A stretch of DNA of 64,000 nucleotides, from contig NZ_CP108513.1 in NCBI RefSeq assembly GCF_035989285.1, forward strand, positions 992,001 to 1,056,000, written 5' to 3'. Numbering within the stretch: the first letter of the stretch is position 1; the number at the start of each line of letters is the position of its first letter. The stretch is from Streptomyces sp. NBC_01235. Lineage in GTDB: Bacteria; Actinomycetota; Actinomycetes; Streptomycetales; Streptomycetaceae. The notes under the pieces are model-generated. The model did no database searches, had not been told where the DNA came from, and saw only the letters and a program-made list of their open reading frames with translations. The position numbers and the translations under genes are program-made. This document shows positions 10,711-19,569 of this stretch, piece by piece.

Positions 10711-12497
10711 GAGGATCCCTCCAGGGTGGACAGGTCGCCCGTGGGCAGGCCGAGTTCGCGTGCGCGCAGCAGCCGGCGCATCACCTTCCCGCTGCGGGTC
10801 CTGGGCAGGTTCTGGTCGAACGCGATCTCCCTGGGTGCGACGGCGGGCCCCAGCTTTCGGCGGCCGAAGGCCAGCAGCTCCCGCTCCAGATCCGGAGTCG
10901 GCAGAACACCGGGGCGCAGCGACACGAACGCCTTGACGACGTTCCCGGCGACCGGGTCCGGCCGTCCGATCGCCCCGACCTCGGTCACCGCCGGGTGCTC
11001 CATCAGCGCGCTTTCCACCTCGAACGGGCCGATGAGATGGCCGGCCGACTTGATGACGTCGTCGGCGCGGCCCACGAACCAGTACCAGCCGTCCGCGTCC
11101 CGGCGGACCAGGTCACCGGTCAGGTACCAGCCGTCCGCGAACGTGGCGTCGTAACGCTCCTTGTCGTGGAGATAGCCGCGGAACATCGCCGGCCAGCCCG
11201 GCCGCAGCGCCAACTCGCCCTCGACATCGGCACTTCGCACCGGGGTGACCCGGCCGTCGGCGACCCGTGCACGGCCGTCCTCGCCCTGCTCCAGCACGGT
11301 CGCCTCGACACCGGGCAGCGGCCGCCCCATCGAGCCGGGCCGGATCTCGCAGGCGGCGAAGTTCGCGATCATGATGCAGCCGGTCTCCGTCTGCCACCAG
11401 TTGTCGTGCACCGGCAGGCCCAGCACGTCCCGGCCCCACAGGACGGCCTCCGGGTTGAGGGGCTCGCCGACGGAGGCGATGAAGCGCAAGGCCGACAGGT
11501 CGTAGGAGCGCGGCAGGTCGTACGGGCCCTGGCGCGGTGTGGCGCGCATCAGCATCCGCAGGGCCGTGGGCGCGGTGTACCAGACACTGACCCGCTGCTC
11601 GCCGAGGATCCGGTACCAGCGCCGGGCGTCGTAGTCCCCCTCGTCGACGACCACCGTCACACCGTGGACGAGCGGGGCGACGATCCCGTACGACATGCCG
11701 GTGACCCAGCCGGGATCGGCGGTGCACCAGTACACGTCCTCGGGGTGCAGGTCGAGGGCGTACGCGGCGGTGGCGTAGTGGGCCACGACGGCCTCATGGA
11801 CGTGGACCGCGCCCTTGGGGGTGCCGGTGGTACCGCTGGTGAAATGCAGCAGGGCCATGTCGTCGGGCGAGGTCGGCGGGATGGTGAAGGTGTCCGGGGC
11901 GGCGGCCATCACGTCGTCGAAGGAGACGGCGCCGGGCAGTTCCGCGGCACCGGGCCCCACGATCAGGACGTGCTCCAGTCCGGGAACCGATGCCCGGCGT
12001 TCGGCGACCTTGCGCCGGTACAGGGCCGCAGTGGTGACCAGGACACGGGCGTCGCCGAGCCGCAGCCGCTGCTCCACCGGGTCGGGGCCGAAGGCGGAGA
12101 AGAGCGGGCACAGCACGCTGGTGTTCTTCAGCGTGCCCAGCACCGCCGTGTAGAGCTCGGGGCAGCGGCCGAGCAGGGTGAACACCCGGTCACCGCGGCC
12201 GACCCCGAGTGACCTCAAGACGTTCGCGAAGCGGGCCGTGCGGCGGGCCAGTTCCGCGTACGTGACGGTGGAGACGGAGTCGTCCCGGGCGACGCAGCGC
12301 AGGGCGACCTTGTCCGCGTGGCCGGACGCCGCGTGCTGGTCGACCGCCTCGTGGGCCATGTTGAGGCCGCCACCGGGCAGCCCGGCCAGCTCGGTGCGCG
12401 CCCGTGCCCAGGTGAAGGCCGAGCAGGCTCGGTCGTAGTCGGCGAGACGGGGTGCGACGACCGATGTGGTGTCCTTGCGAATGGTTTCCCAGTGCAT
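10707..12497 (-). CDS. acsA: AMP-forming acetyl/acyl-CoA synthetase
   Basis: A 596-residue member of the ANL family that activates a carboxylic acid, most likely acetate, to acyl-CoA through an acyl-adenylate. Visible motifs are [15 protein letters not shown] near residue 225 (P-loop), DNWWQTETG near 370 (the tryptophan common in acetate-specific enzymes), [15 protein letters not shown] near 455, and [11 protein letters not shown] near 568 with the lysine that is often acetylated for control. It is the first gene of the E1-E2-ACP operon, with a DosR-like box 28-42 bp upstream of its ATG. Its best fit is the short AcsA type rather than the 650-residue Acs. Confidence 0.88.
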   Translation of the reverse strand: MHWETIRKDTTSVVAPRLADYDRACSAFTWARARTELAGLPGGGLNMAHEAVDQHAASGHADKVALRCVARDDSVSTVTYAELARRTARFANVLRSLGVGRGDRVFTLLGRCPELYTAVLGTLKNTSVLCPLFSAFGPDPVEQRLRLGDARVLVTTAALYRRKVAERRASVPGLEHVLIVGPGAAELPGAVSFDDVMAAAPDTFTIPPTSPDDMALLHFTSGTTGTPKGAVHVHEAVVAHYATAAYALDLHPEDVYWCTADPGWVTGMSYGIVAPLVHGVTVVVDEGDYDARRWYRILGEQRVSVWYTAPTALRMLMRATPRQGPYDLPRSYDLSALRFIASVGEPLNPEAVLWGRDVLGLPVHDNWWQTETGCIMIANFAACEIRPGSMGRPLPGVEATVLEQGEDGRARVADGRVTPVRSADVEGELALRPGWPAMFRGYLHDKERYDATFADGWYLTGDLVRRDADGWYWFVGRADDVIKSAGHLIGPFEVESALMEHPAVTEVGAIGRPDPVAGNVVKAFVSLRPGVLPTPDLERELLAFGRRKLGPAVAPREIAFDQNLPRTRSGKVMRRLLRARELGLPTGDLSTLEGSS

Positions 12498-12524
12498 CGG
12501 TGCTCCTCACGGCACTGCGGCCAA

Positions 12525-12539
12525 GGGACCGGCCGGCCC
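12525..12539 (+). promoter_or_regulatory. DosR-like box GGGACCGGCCGGCCC
   Basis: This lies 28-42 bp upstream of the synthetase start codon in the gap between that gene and the broken alcohol dehydrogenase. It matches the box at 5921 at 12 of 15 positions and keeps the GGG...GGCCC ends. The centre is more GC-rich than in the other copies, so it could be chance; assignment is by similarity and position. Confidence 0.4.
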
Positions 12540-12566
12540 GTTCCGGCTCCTGCTTCCGGGCCCCTC

Positions 12567-13520
12567 TCACTCCCGGTGCAGCACGACCTCGAGGGCACCC
12601 GTGGTGGCGCCCTGGAACACCTCGTGGGCGTGCTCCATCCGGTCGAGGCCGAAGGTGTGGGTGACCAGCTGGGAGACGGGCAGGCGTCCGAACCGCAGCA
12701 GTTCCAGCAGCCACGGTGTGAAGGAGGTGTCCACCTGGCCGGTGCTGATCGTCACGTTCTTCCGCCACAGGGAGTCGAGGTGCAGCGTGGCCGGTCTGCC
12801 GTGCGTCCCGATGTTGGCGATGTGCCCTCCCGCCCGGACGGCCTGGGTGCACAGGACGAAGCCATCTGGGTCGCCCGATGCCTCGATGGCGACGTCGGCG
12901 CCCGCTCCCTCCGGCAGTTCGGCGATCATCTTCCCCGGCAGTTCGGCGACATCGGCCCCCATGCGGGCGGCGACTTCCAGCCGGGCTTCGGACAGGTCCG
13001 CCACGATGATCCGGCGGGGCGGGTACAGCCGAGCGACGCTGACCGTGGCGAGACCGACGGGACCGGACCAGCGCCCACCACGACGACGATGTCGCCAGGG
13101 CCGACGTGTCCGTTCCGTACTCCGGCCTCGTAGGCGGTGGGGAGCCCGCACGAACTCGGCCTGGGTTCCGTTGATCCGGTTTCCCAGGATCAAGCCACCG
13201 CCCCCGCTGCACTGCCCACGCCCGGTGTCACGGCACGCCTGACAGCCGCCGCAGGCAGAGAGGGACGACACGATCACCTGGTTGCCGGGGCGCGGGCCGT
13301 GGACATCACGGCCGGTCTCCACGACCTCGCCCACGGCCTCGTGGCCGAGGACCGTCCCCGGCTTCACCTCGGGGAGGTCTCCTCGCAGAATGTGCAGATC
13401 ACTGCCGCAGACGGTGGTGGCGTCGACGCGCACGATCGCGTCGGTCGCCTCCTCCATCACGGGGGCCAGGACGGTGTCCCACGAGATGTGCCCCGGGCCG
13501 GGACAGCCGAGCGCTCGCAC
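12567..13520 (-). pseudogene. Zinc-dependent alcohol dehydrogenase with internal deletion
   Basis: The frame stays open for 317 residues, but about 27 residues expected of this MDR family are missing. The N-terminal half is normal (TTVCGSDLHILRGD with the catalytic-zinc cysteine, LGHEAVGEV, and structural-zinc cysteines in SACGGCQACRDTGRGQC). After AEFVRAP the sequence jumps in another frame to PTAYEAGVRNGHVGPGDIVVVVGAGP, then returns to the first frame at GPVGLATVSVARLYPP. The translated middle (HRLRGRSTERTRRPW...) is therefore out-of-frame nonsense replacing the first strand and GxGxxG turn of the NAD fold. A deletion plus a compensating shift explains this. The product is almost certainly inactive. 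Start GTG 13520 is tentative. Confidence 0.85.
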
Positions 13521-13608
13521 TGGCTCACTCCCTCGCTCCCCCACCTCCACGGTCACCCCAGCGGAACACCCCGGCAACACGGACCGCCGCGCCGTCGTGC
13601 GTCTCTCG

Positions 13609-15129
13609 TCAGTCCGGCTCCATGTAGGGGCGGCGGAAGACCGGGGCCTGGCCGGCGCCCCAGGGACGTACGGCCGCCAGCGCCCGGCCGACCGCGGACT
13701 CCAACGGGCCACCGGTGTCGACGGCGACGGCCTCGGACCACGCGGGTTCCCTGGCCGCCATGGCGACAGCGGTGTCCGGGCCGGCGTCGGACGGGCCGGA
13801 GGCGCGCGTGCGCAGGCGGGCCGCCGACACGTCGTCCGGGACGTGGCAGTGGAGGGCGACCAGGTCGGCGCTGGTGCGTTCGGCCACGCGCCCTGCCGCT
13901 TCACGCTGCGCCGTGTCGGACCACGTGGCGTCCAGAACGACGGACTCGCCGGCGGACAGCAGGGCGGCCGCGCGGTCGAGCAGGGTGGCATAGGTCCTGG
14001 TGGTCCACTCGGGTGTGTACAGCCCTTCGCCGTAGCCGGCCGCCGCGGACTGCTCCGCGGGAATGCCCGCCAGTTCCTTGCGGACGCGGTCGCTGCTGAG
14101 CAGGGTGACCCCCAGCCGGTCGGCCAGCGCACCGGAGAGGGCTGACTTCCCGCTGCCCGGCAGCCCGCCGACGAGAGTCAGGCAGACAGCGGAGGTGCGC
14201 AGGTGGCGCAGCGTCGTCGAGACCAGCCTTCGTGACGCCGCCCGCGCGCCGGGCGCGCCCTGGCGGGCCTGGATCAGGGAGACCTTGGCGCGGACGAACG
14301 CGCGGTAGGCGACGTAGTGGTGCCACAGTGACGCGGGAGCGGGGTCGCCGGAGTATTCGCTGTACTGCGCGAGGAAGTACGCGGCGGCCTCCGGGGCGCC
14401 GAGTTGTTCCAGGTCCATGGCGAGGAAGGCGGCGTCGTCCAGGCCGTCGACGTAGCGCAGCCGGTCGTCGAACTCCAGGCAGTCCAGGACGCGGGGGCCG
14501 TCGTCGAGGCAGAAGATGTCCTCGGCGAGCAGGTCTCCGTGGCCGTCGACCACCCGCCCCTGCTCGATACGGGAGGCGAACAACCGCTTGCGGCCGGCGA
14601 GATAACGGCGTACCAGCCGTTGCGCCTCTGTCACCCCGTCGGGCACGGAGCTGTCGTCGGCCAACGCGTGGACCTGCGCGAAGCTGGCCTCCCAGCGCGA
14701 CGACAGGGTGTCCCGCGTACCTTGCTCGTCCGCGTCCGGGCTGCGGGGCGCGTCCGCGTGCCACGCGGCAAGGTGCCGGGCGACGGCCCGGAGGACGTCG
14801 TCCAGGGCGGCGCCTTCCCGTACCAGGCGCGAGAGGCGTCGGTCCGTCGGCATGCGGCGCATCACCACGAGTGGTTCGGGCGCCTCCGTGTCGGGACTGC
14901 GGAACTCGCCCAGGCCCAGATAGACGTCGGGGGCGAAGCGGCGATTGAGAGTGACTTCGCGTTCGCACGCGCTCCGGCGAGCCGCCCGCGTGGTGTAGTC
15001 CAGGAATCCCAGGTCCACCGGCTTCTTGACCTTGTAGGCGCGGTCCCCGACGAAGAACACGATCGCGGTATGGGTCTCGCACACCTCCGCGCGCGGCGGC
15101 GGCTTGCCGTGGTGGCCGGCCTCAGTCAT
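13609..15129 (-). CDS. APH-like kinase fused to P-loop kinase (Rv2004c-like)
   Basis: A 506-residue protein with an aminoglycoside-phosphotransferase-like N-terminal half (FFVGDRAYKVKKPVDLGFLDY near 20; catalytic loop VDGHGDLLAEDIF near 200; LDCLEFDDRLRYVDG) and a C-terminal AAA/zeta-toxin-like nucleotide kinase half (P-loop GGLPGSGKSAL near 335; VVLDATWSDTAQREAA). This two-domain form is known from the mycobacterial DosR-regulated gene Rv2004c, next to a universal stress protein just as here. The ATG at 15129 lies 8 bp inside the end of the stress-protein gene, so they are co-translated. The substrate is not known for any member that I can name. Confidence 0.87.
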   Translation of the reverse strand: MTEAGHHGKPPPRAEVCETHTAIVFFVGDRAYKVKKPVDLGFLDYTTRAARRSACEREVTLNRRFAPDVYLGLGEFRSPDTEAPEPLVVMRRMPTDRRLSRLVREGAALDDVLRAVARHLAAWHADAPRSPDADEQGTRDTLSSRWEASFAQVHALADDSSVPDGVTEAQRLVRRYLAGRKRLFASRIEQGRVVDGHGDLLAEDIFCLDDGPRVLDCLEFDDRLRYVDGLDDAAFLAMDLEQLGAPEAAAYFLAQYSEYSGDPAPASLWHHYVAYRAFVRAKVSLIQARQGAPGARAASRRLVSTTLRHLRTSAVCLTLVGGLPGSGKSALSGALADRLGVTLLSSDRVRKELAGIPAEQSAAAGYGEGLYTPEWTTRTYATLLDRAAALLSAGESVVLDATWSDTAQREAAGRVAERTSADLVALHCHVPDDVSAARLRTRASGPSDAGPDTAVAMAAREPAWSEAVAVDTGGPLESAVGRALAAVRPWGAGQAPVFRRPYMEPD

Positions 15130-15991
15130 GAGGGACGACGGCGACGGGGCAGCGCCCGTGGTGGATGGCCGCGTGGGCGACGTGACCCAGGTGTGGTGCC
15201 ACACCGTGCCGGTGTGCACGCCGGCCGACAACCAGCAGTGCGGCGCCTTCGGCAGCGTGCAGGACGGCCTTGGCGGGGCTTGCGAGACGGATGCTGTCGG
15301 CGACGTCCACCTGCGGGTACTTCTCGCGCCACGGGCGGAGGGCCTTGCTCAGCTCCCTCTGCGCGTCCCGCGTCATCTCTTCGGCGGCGGTGTGGTCCAC
15401 CCCCCAGGGCACCCGCGCGTGAAGCGGCACGCTTCGGCCGTGCACAGCCACCAGCGGAGCCTCCCTGGCCGCGGCGGTGTGGAACGCGAAGTCGAGCAGG
15501 TCGTCGCAGGATCCGTTCAGTTTCAGGGCCACGACCAGGCGGCTCACGGGTGTTGGATGCGCTCCCTCCACGGGGGTTTCGGCGCGGACCAGGACCACCG
15601 GCCGCTCCGCCCGAGCCACGACCGGCATGCTGACGCCGCCGAGGAAGTAGCTCTCGACGGACTCCAGCCCCCGTGAGCCGAGCACCATCAGCTCGGACTC
15701 CGACGCCGCCTGGAGCAGCGCCTGTTGGGCGTCGTCGGCGACCAGGCTCCCGACAATGGTCAGGCCCGGGTGGCGGGCTTGCAGTTCGGCCCTCGCGGTA
15801 TGCACGAGACGCTTCGCCCAGTAGTTCTGATCGACCTCGGAGGGGGCATGGGCGGGTTCCGGCGCGAGCAGCGGCCACGCGTGCAGCAGGCGCAGAGTCA
15901 GCCTGCGCTTCTCGGCCTCGTCGGCGGCCCAGCGGGCAGCGGCGAGACTCTCGGGTGAGCCGTCGAGGCCCACGGTGATGACTGGCTGCAT
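15122..15991 (-). CDS. Universal stress protein, two tandem UspA domains
   Basis: A 289-residue protein of two UspA domains. The first has VITVGLDGSPES at the start and the ATP-binding motif GSRG-x9-GGVS (near 130-146); the second ends GRCPVAVVPHD but has a looser ATP motif (VGRRAHRHGV). Such tandem proteins bind ATP and accumulate in hypoxic or stationary cells in Actinobacteria. The ATG at 15991 follows a purine-rich stretch. It is the first gene of a two-gene operon with the APH/P-loop kinase and is divergent from another stress-protein gene. Confidence 0.92.
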   Translation of the reverse strand: MQPVITVGLDGSPESLAAARWAADEAEKRRLTLRLLHAWPLLAPEPAHAPSEVDQNYWAKRLVHTARAELQARHPGLTIVGSLVADDAQQALLQAASESELMVLGSRGLESVESYFLGGVSMPVVARAERPVVLVRAETPVEGAHPTPVSRLVVALKLNGSCDDLLDFAFHTAAAREAPLVAVHGRSVPLHARVPWGVDHTAAEEMTRDAQRELSKALRPWREKYPQVDVADSIRLASPAKAVLHAAEGAALLVVGRRAHRHGVAPHLGHVAHAAIHHGRCPVAVVPHD

Positions 15992-16091
15992 GGCGGCGGC
16001 CTCCGTCTCGTACGAAGCTGGATACGACGGTGGATGACGGTGAACGACTCCGATGGCGTGCATGCTCCGGACGTCGCCGACAGCCGGGCGC

Positions 16092-16117
16092 GGTACTCCT
16101 GTCCTTCGAGGAGTACC
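16092..16117. promoter_or_regulatory. Inverted repeat between divergent stress-protein genes
   Basis: Perfect 8-bp arms GGTACTCC (16092-16099) and GGAGTACC (16110-16117) with a 10-bp spacer lie in the 209-bp gap between the two divergent universal-stress-protein genes. An operator serving both promoters is likely; a small hairpin in one leader is the alternative. It differs from the DosR-like boxes found elsewhere in the island. Confidence 0.5.
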
Positions 16118-16200
16118 CCAATCCCCTCCCCGGCGCATGTGGAGCCGGGGAGGCGGAGAAGGCCGGGCACGTGGCACCCTCCACGAGAGGAGACAGTGCG

Positions 16201-17022
16201 GTGGCGATTCCCCTGGTGGTCGGCATCGACGGATCCGAAGCGAGCCTTGAGGCGGTGGACTGGGCCGCCGACGAGGCGGCCCGGCACGGCGTGCCGCTCC
16301 TCCTCCTGCATGCGACGGACGGTGACCGCGAGCCGTCCGACGTCATCGGTGCCGCCTCGGAGCGCGCCAGGCAGAGAGCTCCCACGGTCCGGCTGTCGAG
16401 CGAGGCGCTGCACGAGGACGCCGCCTCAGCCCTCGTCGAAAGCGGGCGTAACGCCTTCGCGCTGGTGCTCGGGTCCAGAGGACTCGGAGACCTCGCCGAA
16501 ATGCTCTTGGGCGCGGTCAGCCTGGCCGTGGCGGCCCGAGCCGACTGCCCGGTCGTCGTGGTGCGCGGTGCCGCGGAGCACCGGGACGGCCGGTTCGGGA
16601 ACATCGTCGTCGGTGTCGAGGAGGGGGAGGGCAGCGGCACGGCCTTGCAGTTCGCGCTCCGGGAGGCCCACGTGCGGAGCTGCCGGCTGACGGCTGTGCA
16701 CGCCTGGAACCCGTCGTCCAGGGTTCTCACCCCACGGCCGGCTCCGTCGTGGTACGCCCTGGAGGCCCATCGGCGCCCGCCGTCCCAGGTGCTCGACGAC
16801 GCCCTTCGCGGCCTGGCGGAGCGGTATCGCGACGCCCGGGTGAGCCCCAGGGTGATCGAGGGCCCGGCCCGCCGCGCGCTGCTGGACGCGGCGTCGGCGG
16901 CGGACCTGCTGGTCGTCGGCGCGCGCGGGCGGCAGGGCCACCCGGGGCTGCAGCTGGGCCTGATCAATCACGCGCTTCTGCATCACGCGCCGTGTCCCGT
17001 CGCGGTCGTTCCCCAGACATGA
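16201..17022 (+). CDS. Universal stress protein, two tandem UspA domains
   Basis: A 273-residue tandem UspA protein starting at a GTG at 16201 after GAGAGGAGAC. Domain 1 opens IPLVVGIDGSEAS and has the ATP loop GSRG-x9-GAVS near 108; domain 2 has VVGARG-x9-GLIN near 240 and ends CPVAVVPQT. Both ATP motifs are well kept, unlike in the divergent neighbour. It probably binds ATP and acts as a stress signal or damping protein in the cytoplasm. It shares the intergenic promoter region containing the GGTACTCC inverted repeat. Confidence 0.92.
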   Translation: MAIPLVVGIDGSEASLEAVDWAADEAARHGVPLLLLHATDGDREPSDVIGAASERARQRAPTVRLSSEALHEDAASALVESGRNAFALVLGSRGLGDLAEMLLGAVSLAVAARADCPVVVVRGAAEHRDGRFGNIVVGVEEGEGSGTALQFALREAHVRSCRLTAVHAWNPSSRVLTPRPAPSWYALEAHRRPPSQVLDDALRGLAERYRDARVSPRVIEGPARRALLDAASAADLLVVGARGRQGHPGLQLGLINHALLHHAPCPVAVVPQT

Positions 17023-17094
17023 CCGACATGACCGCGGTCTGCGCAGACGGACCGGGCCGGAAACCGGTGGGCATGGGCCGGAAACCGGCCCGAC

Positions 17095-17109
17095 GGGGAC
17101 TTTCGGCCC
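17095..17109 (+). promoter_or_regulatory. DosR-like box GGGGACTTTCGGCCC
   Basis: This lies 78-92 bp upstream of the Rv1733c-like gene, the first gene of a four-gene stress operon. It is the copy most like the mycobacterial DosR consensus half-site GGGACTTT. It is preceded by two direct copies of GGGCCGGAAACCGG (about 17050-17090), which may be part of the promoter architecture. Confidence 0.55.
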
Positions 17110-17186
17110 TGTGCCCCGAACCCGTCGCCGTTCGACGGTGGGAGCAGGCGGTGGGGGACGGCCGGCGAGTTGCTGGAGGCCGACAC

Positions 17187-17789
17187 ATGAGCGCACGAGG
17201 TTCGCCGCACGCATCCGGTCCACCGTCGAGGCGCGGCGATCACGCGCCCAAGGGCGCGGACTCCCTGAGACGTACGTCCGACAGGTGCGAATGCTGGTTC
17301 CGCCGCGTCCTGGTGGTCGTTCTCCTCCTCGGGCTGCCGGCAGCCGCCGGCAGCGCGGGTCTGACGGCGTACGAGGCGTCGATGCGCACCGTGCGAGCCC
17401 AGGCGGCGGAACGGCACCAGGTCACCGCCCGACTGACGTCGACCGTCAAGGGCGACGACTGGGCGAAGCGTGCGGCGCAGGTCCGCTGGACCGACACCAA
17501 CGGTGTCGTGCGGACGGGAACGGCCCTCGTGAAGCCGGGAACCTCCAAGGGCGCCACCGTGCGTGTGTGGGTGACCCGGGACGGAACCGTCACCGGTCCG
17601 CCGGCGAGCACTCTCAACGCGACGACCAGTGGCTGGATGGTGGGCGGTATGGCGGCGTTCGGCGTGGCCGCCGGGTCCTGCGCGGCCTGGGCGGGCGTGC
17701 GCCGGGTCCTGGACCGGAGAAGGTACGCGCGGTGGGACGCCGAGTGGCTCCTGGTGGAACCGCAGTGGTCCGCGCGATTCCACCGGTGA
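17187..17789 (+). CDS. Rv1733c-like membrane protein
   Basis: A 200-residue protein with two membrane helices (about 41-62, RVLVVVLLLGLPAAAGSAGL, and about 150-172) that flank an extracytoplasmic domain containing RWTDTNGVVRTGTALVKPGTSKG. This layout and the T/G-rich signature match the Rv1733c family, a DosR-regulated membrane protein of unknown function in mycobacteria. The ATG at 17187 follows GGAGG by seven bases. It heads the run pncB - DUF1876 - hsp20. Confidence 0.82.
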   Translation: MSARGSPHASGPPSRRGDHAPKGADSLRRTSDRCECWFRRVLVVVLLLGLPAAAGSAGLTAYEASMRTVRAQAAERHQVTARLTSTVKGDDWAKRAAQVRWTDTNGVVRTGTALVKPGTSKGATVRVWVTRDGTVTGPPASTLNATTSGWMVGGMAAFGVAAGSCAAWAGVRRVLDRRRYARWDAEWLLVEPQWSARFHR

Positions 17790-17828
17790 CGAGCGGGAGG
17801 CCGCACGGAAGCCCAGGAGGTGACACCG

Positions 17829-19220
17829 ATGTCGAGTGCGACGACCACCGATCTGTACGAAGTCACGATGGCCCTGTCCTACCTGCGGGAGGGGATGACC
17901 GGCCCTGCGACGTTCAGCCTCTTCGTCCGCGACCTGCCTCCTGAACGCGGCTTCCTGGTGGCGGCGGGGTGCGAGTCGGCTCTCGACTACCTGGCCGGCT
18001 TTCATGTCGGCCCCGAGGACGTCGACGCTTTCGCCTCCGCGCTGCACCGGCTGCCGGGGGACCTGGAGCCTCTGCTCGGCCTGACGTTCACCGGCCAGGT
18101 GCGGGCGGTACCGGAGGGGCGGATCGTCTTCGCGGGTGAGCCGCTGCTGGAGATAACCGCACCACTTCCGCAGGCGCAGCTGGTCGAGACGTTCGTGCTC
18201 AACCGACTCAGCCATCAGACGGCGATCGCTTCGAAAGCCGCGCGCTGCGTGCTCGCGGCGGCCGGTCACCCGGTCGTCGACTTCTCCCTGCGGCGCACCC
18301 ATGGTCCGCAGGCCGGGTTCCAGGCCGCTCGTCTGGGTGCGATGGTCGGCTTCGCCGGGACCAGCAACGTGGCAGCGGCCACCGCTGAGGGCATCCCCGC
18401 CGTCGGCACGATGGCCCACTCCTTCGTGGAGGCGTTCGCCACGGAGGAGGACGCGTTCCGTGCCTTCGCCCGGTCCCACCCGGGCCCGGTGACCCTGCTG
18501 GTGGACACCTACGACACCGAGGAAGGCGTCCGCGTCGCGGCACGCGTCCTGCGGGACCTGGACCGCGGGCCCGGCTCCGCCGTACGGCTGGACAGCGGCG
18601 ACCTCGGGAGCCTGGCGGAAAGAGCGCGCTCCCTCCTCGACGACGCGGGACTGCCGGACGTGCGGATCATCGCCAGTGGTGGTCTCGACGAATACTCCGT
18701 GGACGACCTCGTCCGCTCCGGAGCCCCGATCGACACGTACGCCGTGGGCACCCGCGTCGGCGTGTCGGCAGACACCCCGTACCTGGACTCCGCGTACAAG
18801 CTGGTGGAGTTCGACGGCCGCCCGGTGATGAAGCTCTCGTCGGCGAAGGTGACGGCACCCGGCCGCAAGCAGGTGTTCCGCCGTCCCGGCCACGCCGACG
18901 TGATCGCTCTCGCCGACGAGCAGCCTCCCCACGACGGCATTCCGCTGCTGGAGACGGTGATGCGGAACGGGCGGCGCACCGGCAGGAGACCCACGCTCGA
19001 CGAGTGCCGGCGGAGATTCGTCGCGGACCTGGGAGCGCTGCCCTCGGCCGCCCGCCGGATCCGAGCGCCCGTCGCGCCCCGCGCGACGGCTTCCGAGTCG
19101 CTCAGCGTGCTCACGGACCGCGTCCGGCGCCGCATCGAGGACCAGATGCCGGCCGCCCCCGCACGGCCTGAAGCCCCAGAACGAACCCCGTCCGGATCAC
19201 ACCGGTCCGTACCGAGATGA
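17829..19220 (+). CDS. pncB: Nicotinate phosphoribosyltransferase
   Basis: A 463-residue enzyme that makes nicotinate mononucleotide from nicotinate and PRPP, salvaging NAD precursors. The N terminus TTDLYEVTMALSYLREGM, the loop SLRRTHGPQAGFQAARLG near residue 158, GTMAHSFVEAF near 195, and the PRPP-side LLVDTYDTEEGV and RLDSGDLGSLA segments are typical. I chose the ATG at 17829 because AGGAGGTGA lies just upstream; a GTG nine bases earlier falls inside that ribosome-binding site. The mycobacterial DosR regulon also contains a pncB (pncB2), which supports a hypoxia role. The C-terminal 60 residues are a disordered tail. Confidence 0.93.
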   Translation: MSSATTTDLYEVTMALSYLREGMTGPATFSLFVRDLPPERGFLVAAGCESALDYLAGFHVGPEDVDAFASALHRLPGDLEPLLGLTFTGQVRAVPEGRIVFAGEPLLEITAPLPQAQLVETFVLNRLSHQTAIASKAARCVLAAAGHPVVDFSLRRTHGPQAGFQAARLGAMVGFAGTSNVAAATAEGIPAVGTMAHSFVEAFATEEDAFRAFARSHPGPVTLLVDTYDTEEGVRVAARVLRDLDRGPGSAVRLDSGDLGSLAERARSLLDDAGLPDVRIIASGGLDEYSVDDLVRSGAPIDTYAVGTRVGVSADTPYLDSAYKLVEFDGRPVMKLSSAKVTAPGRKQVFRRPGHADVIALADEQPPHDGIPLLETVMRNGRRTGRRPTLDECRRRFVADLGALPSAARRIRAPVAPRATASESLSVLTDRVRRRIEDQMPAAPARPEAPERTPSGSHRSVPR

Positions 19221-19231
19221 GGAGGAAAGCG

Positions 19232-19519
19232 ATGCCGCACACGTGGGAATGGAAGGTTCGTCTTCATCTGTACGAGGACGACGACGGAACGACGAAGGCA
19301 CATCTGATCCTGGACACCGGCACCACAGAACTCACCGGTCACGGGGCCGCGCACCGCCATCCGGCGGACCCGAACGTGCCGGAGATCGGCGACGAACTGG
19401 CCGCGGGCCGGGCTCTGAACAACCTCGCCCGGCAACTGCTGAAGACCGCCGAGCGCGACATCGAGGGCATGGGCGCACCGCAGCCGCACGGCCGGGAGGC
19501 CGCCGGGTGGCCCACGTGA
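19232..19519 (+). CDS. DUF1876 protein (Rv1738/Rv2632c-like)
   Basis: A 95-residue protein beginning HTWEWKVRLHLYEDDDGTTKAHLILD, followed by DEFAAGRALNNLARQL-like text (DELAAGRALNNLARQLLKTAERDI). This is the small alpha/beta fold of DUF1876, whose mycobacterial members are induced in hypoxia. The ATG at 19232 is preceded by AGGAGGAAAGCG; the earlier ATG at 19217 sits in front of that ribosome-binding site and overlaps the pncB stop, so it is less likely. Function is unknown. Confidence 0.85.
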   Translation: MPHTWEWKVRLHLYEDDDGTTKAHLILDTGTTELTGHGAAHRHPADPNVPEIGDELAAGRALNNLARQLLKTAERDIEGMGAPQPHGREAAGWPT

Positions 19520-19569
19520 CCGACGGGGGCACCGCGACCCCCAAGGCAGAAGTCAAGGAGGGATCAGCC

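Noticed and set aside
17820..17828. GTG at 17820 as start of pncB
   Set aside because: It lies within the AGGAGGTGA ribosome-binding site of the ATG at 17829.
19217..19231. ATG at 19217 as start of the DUF1876 gene
   Set aside because: The ribosome-binding site AGGAGGAAAG lies after it and fits the ATG at 19232; the family's N terminus also begins there.
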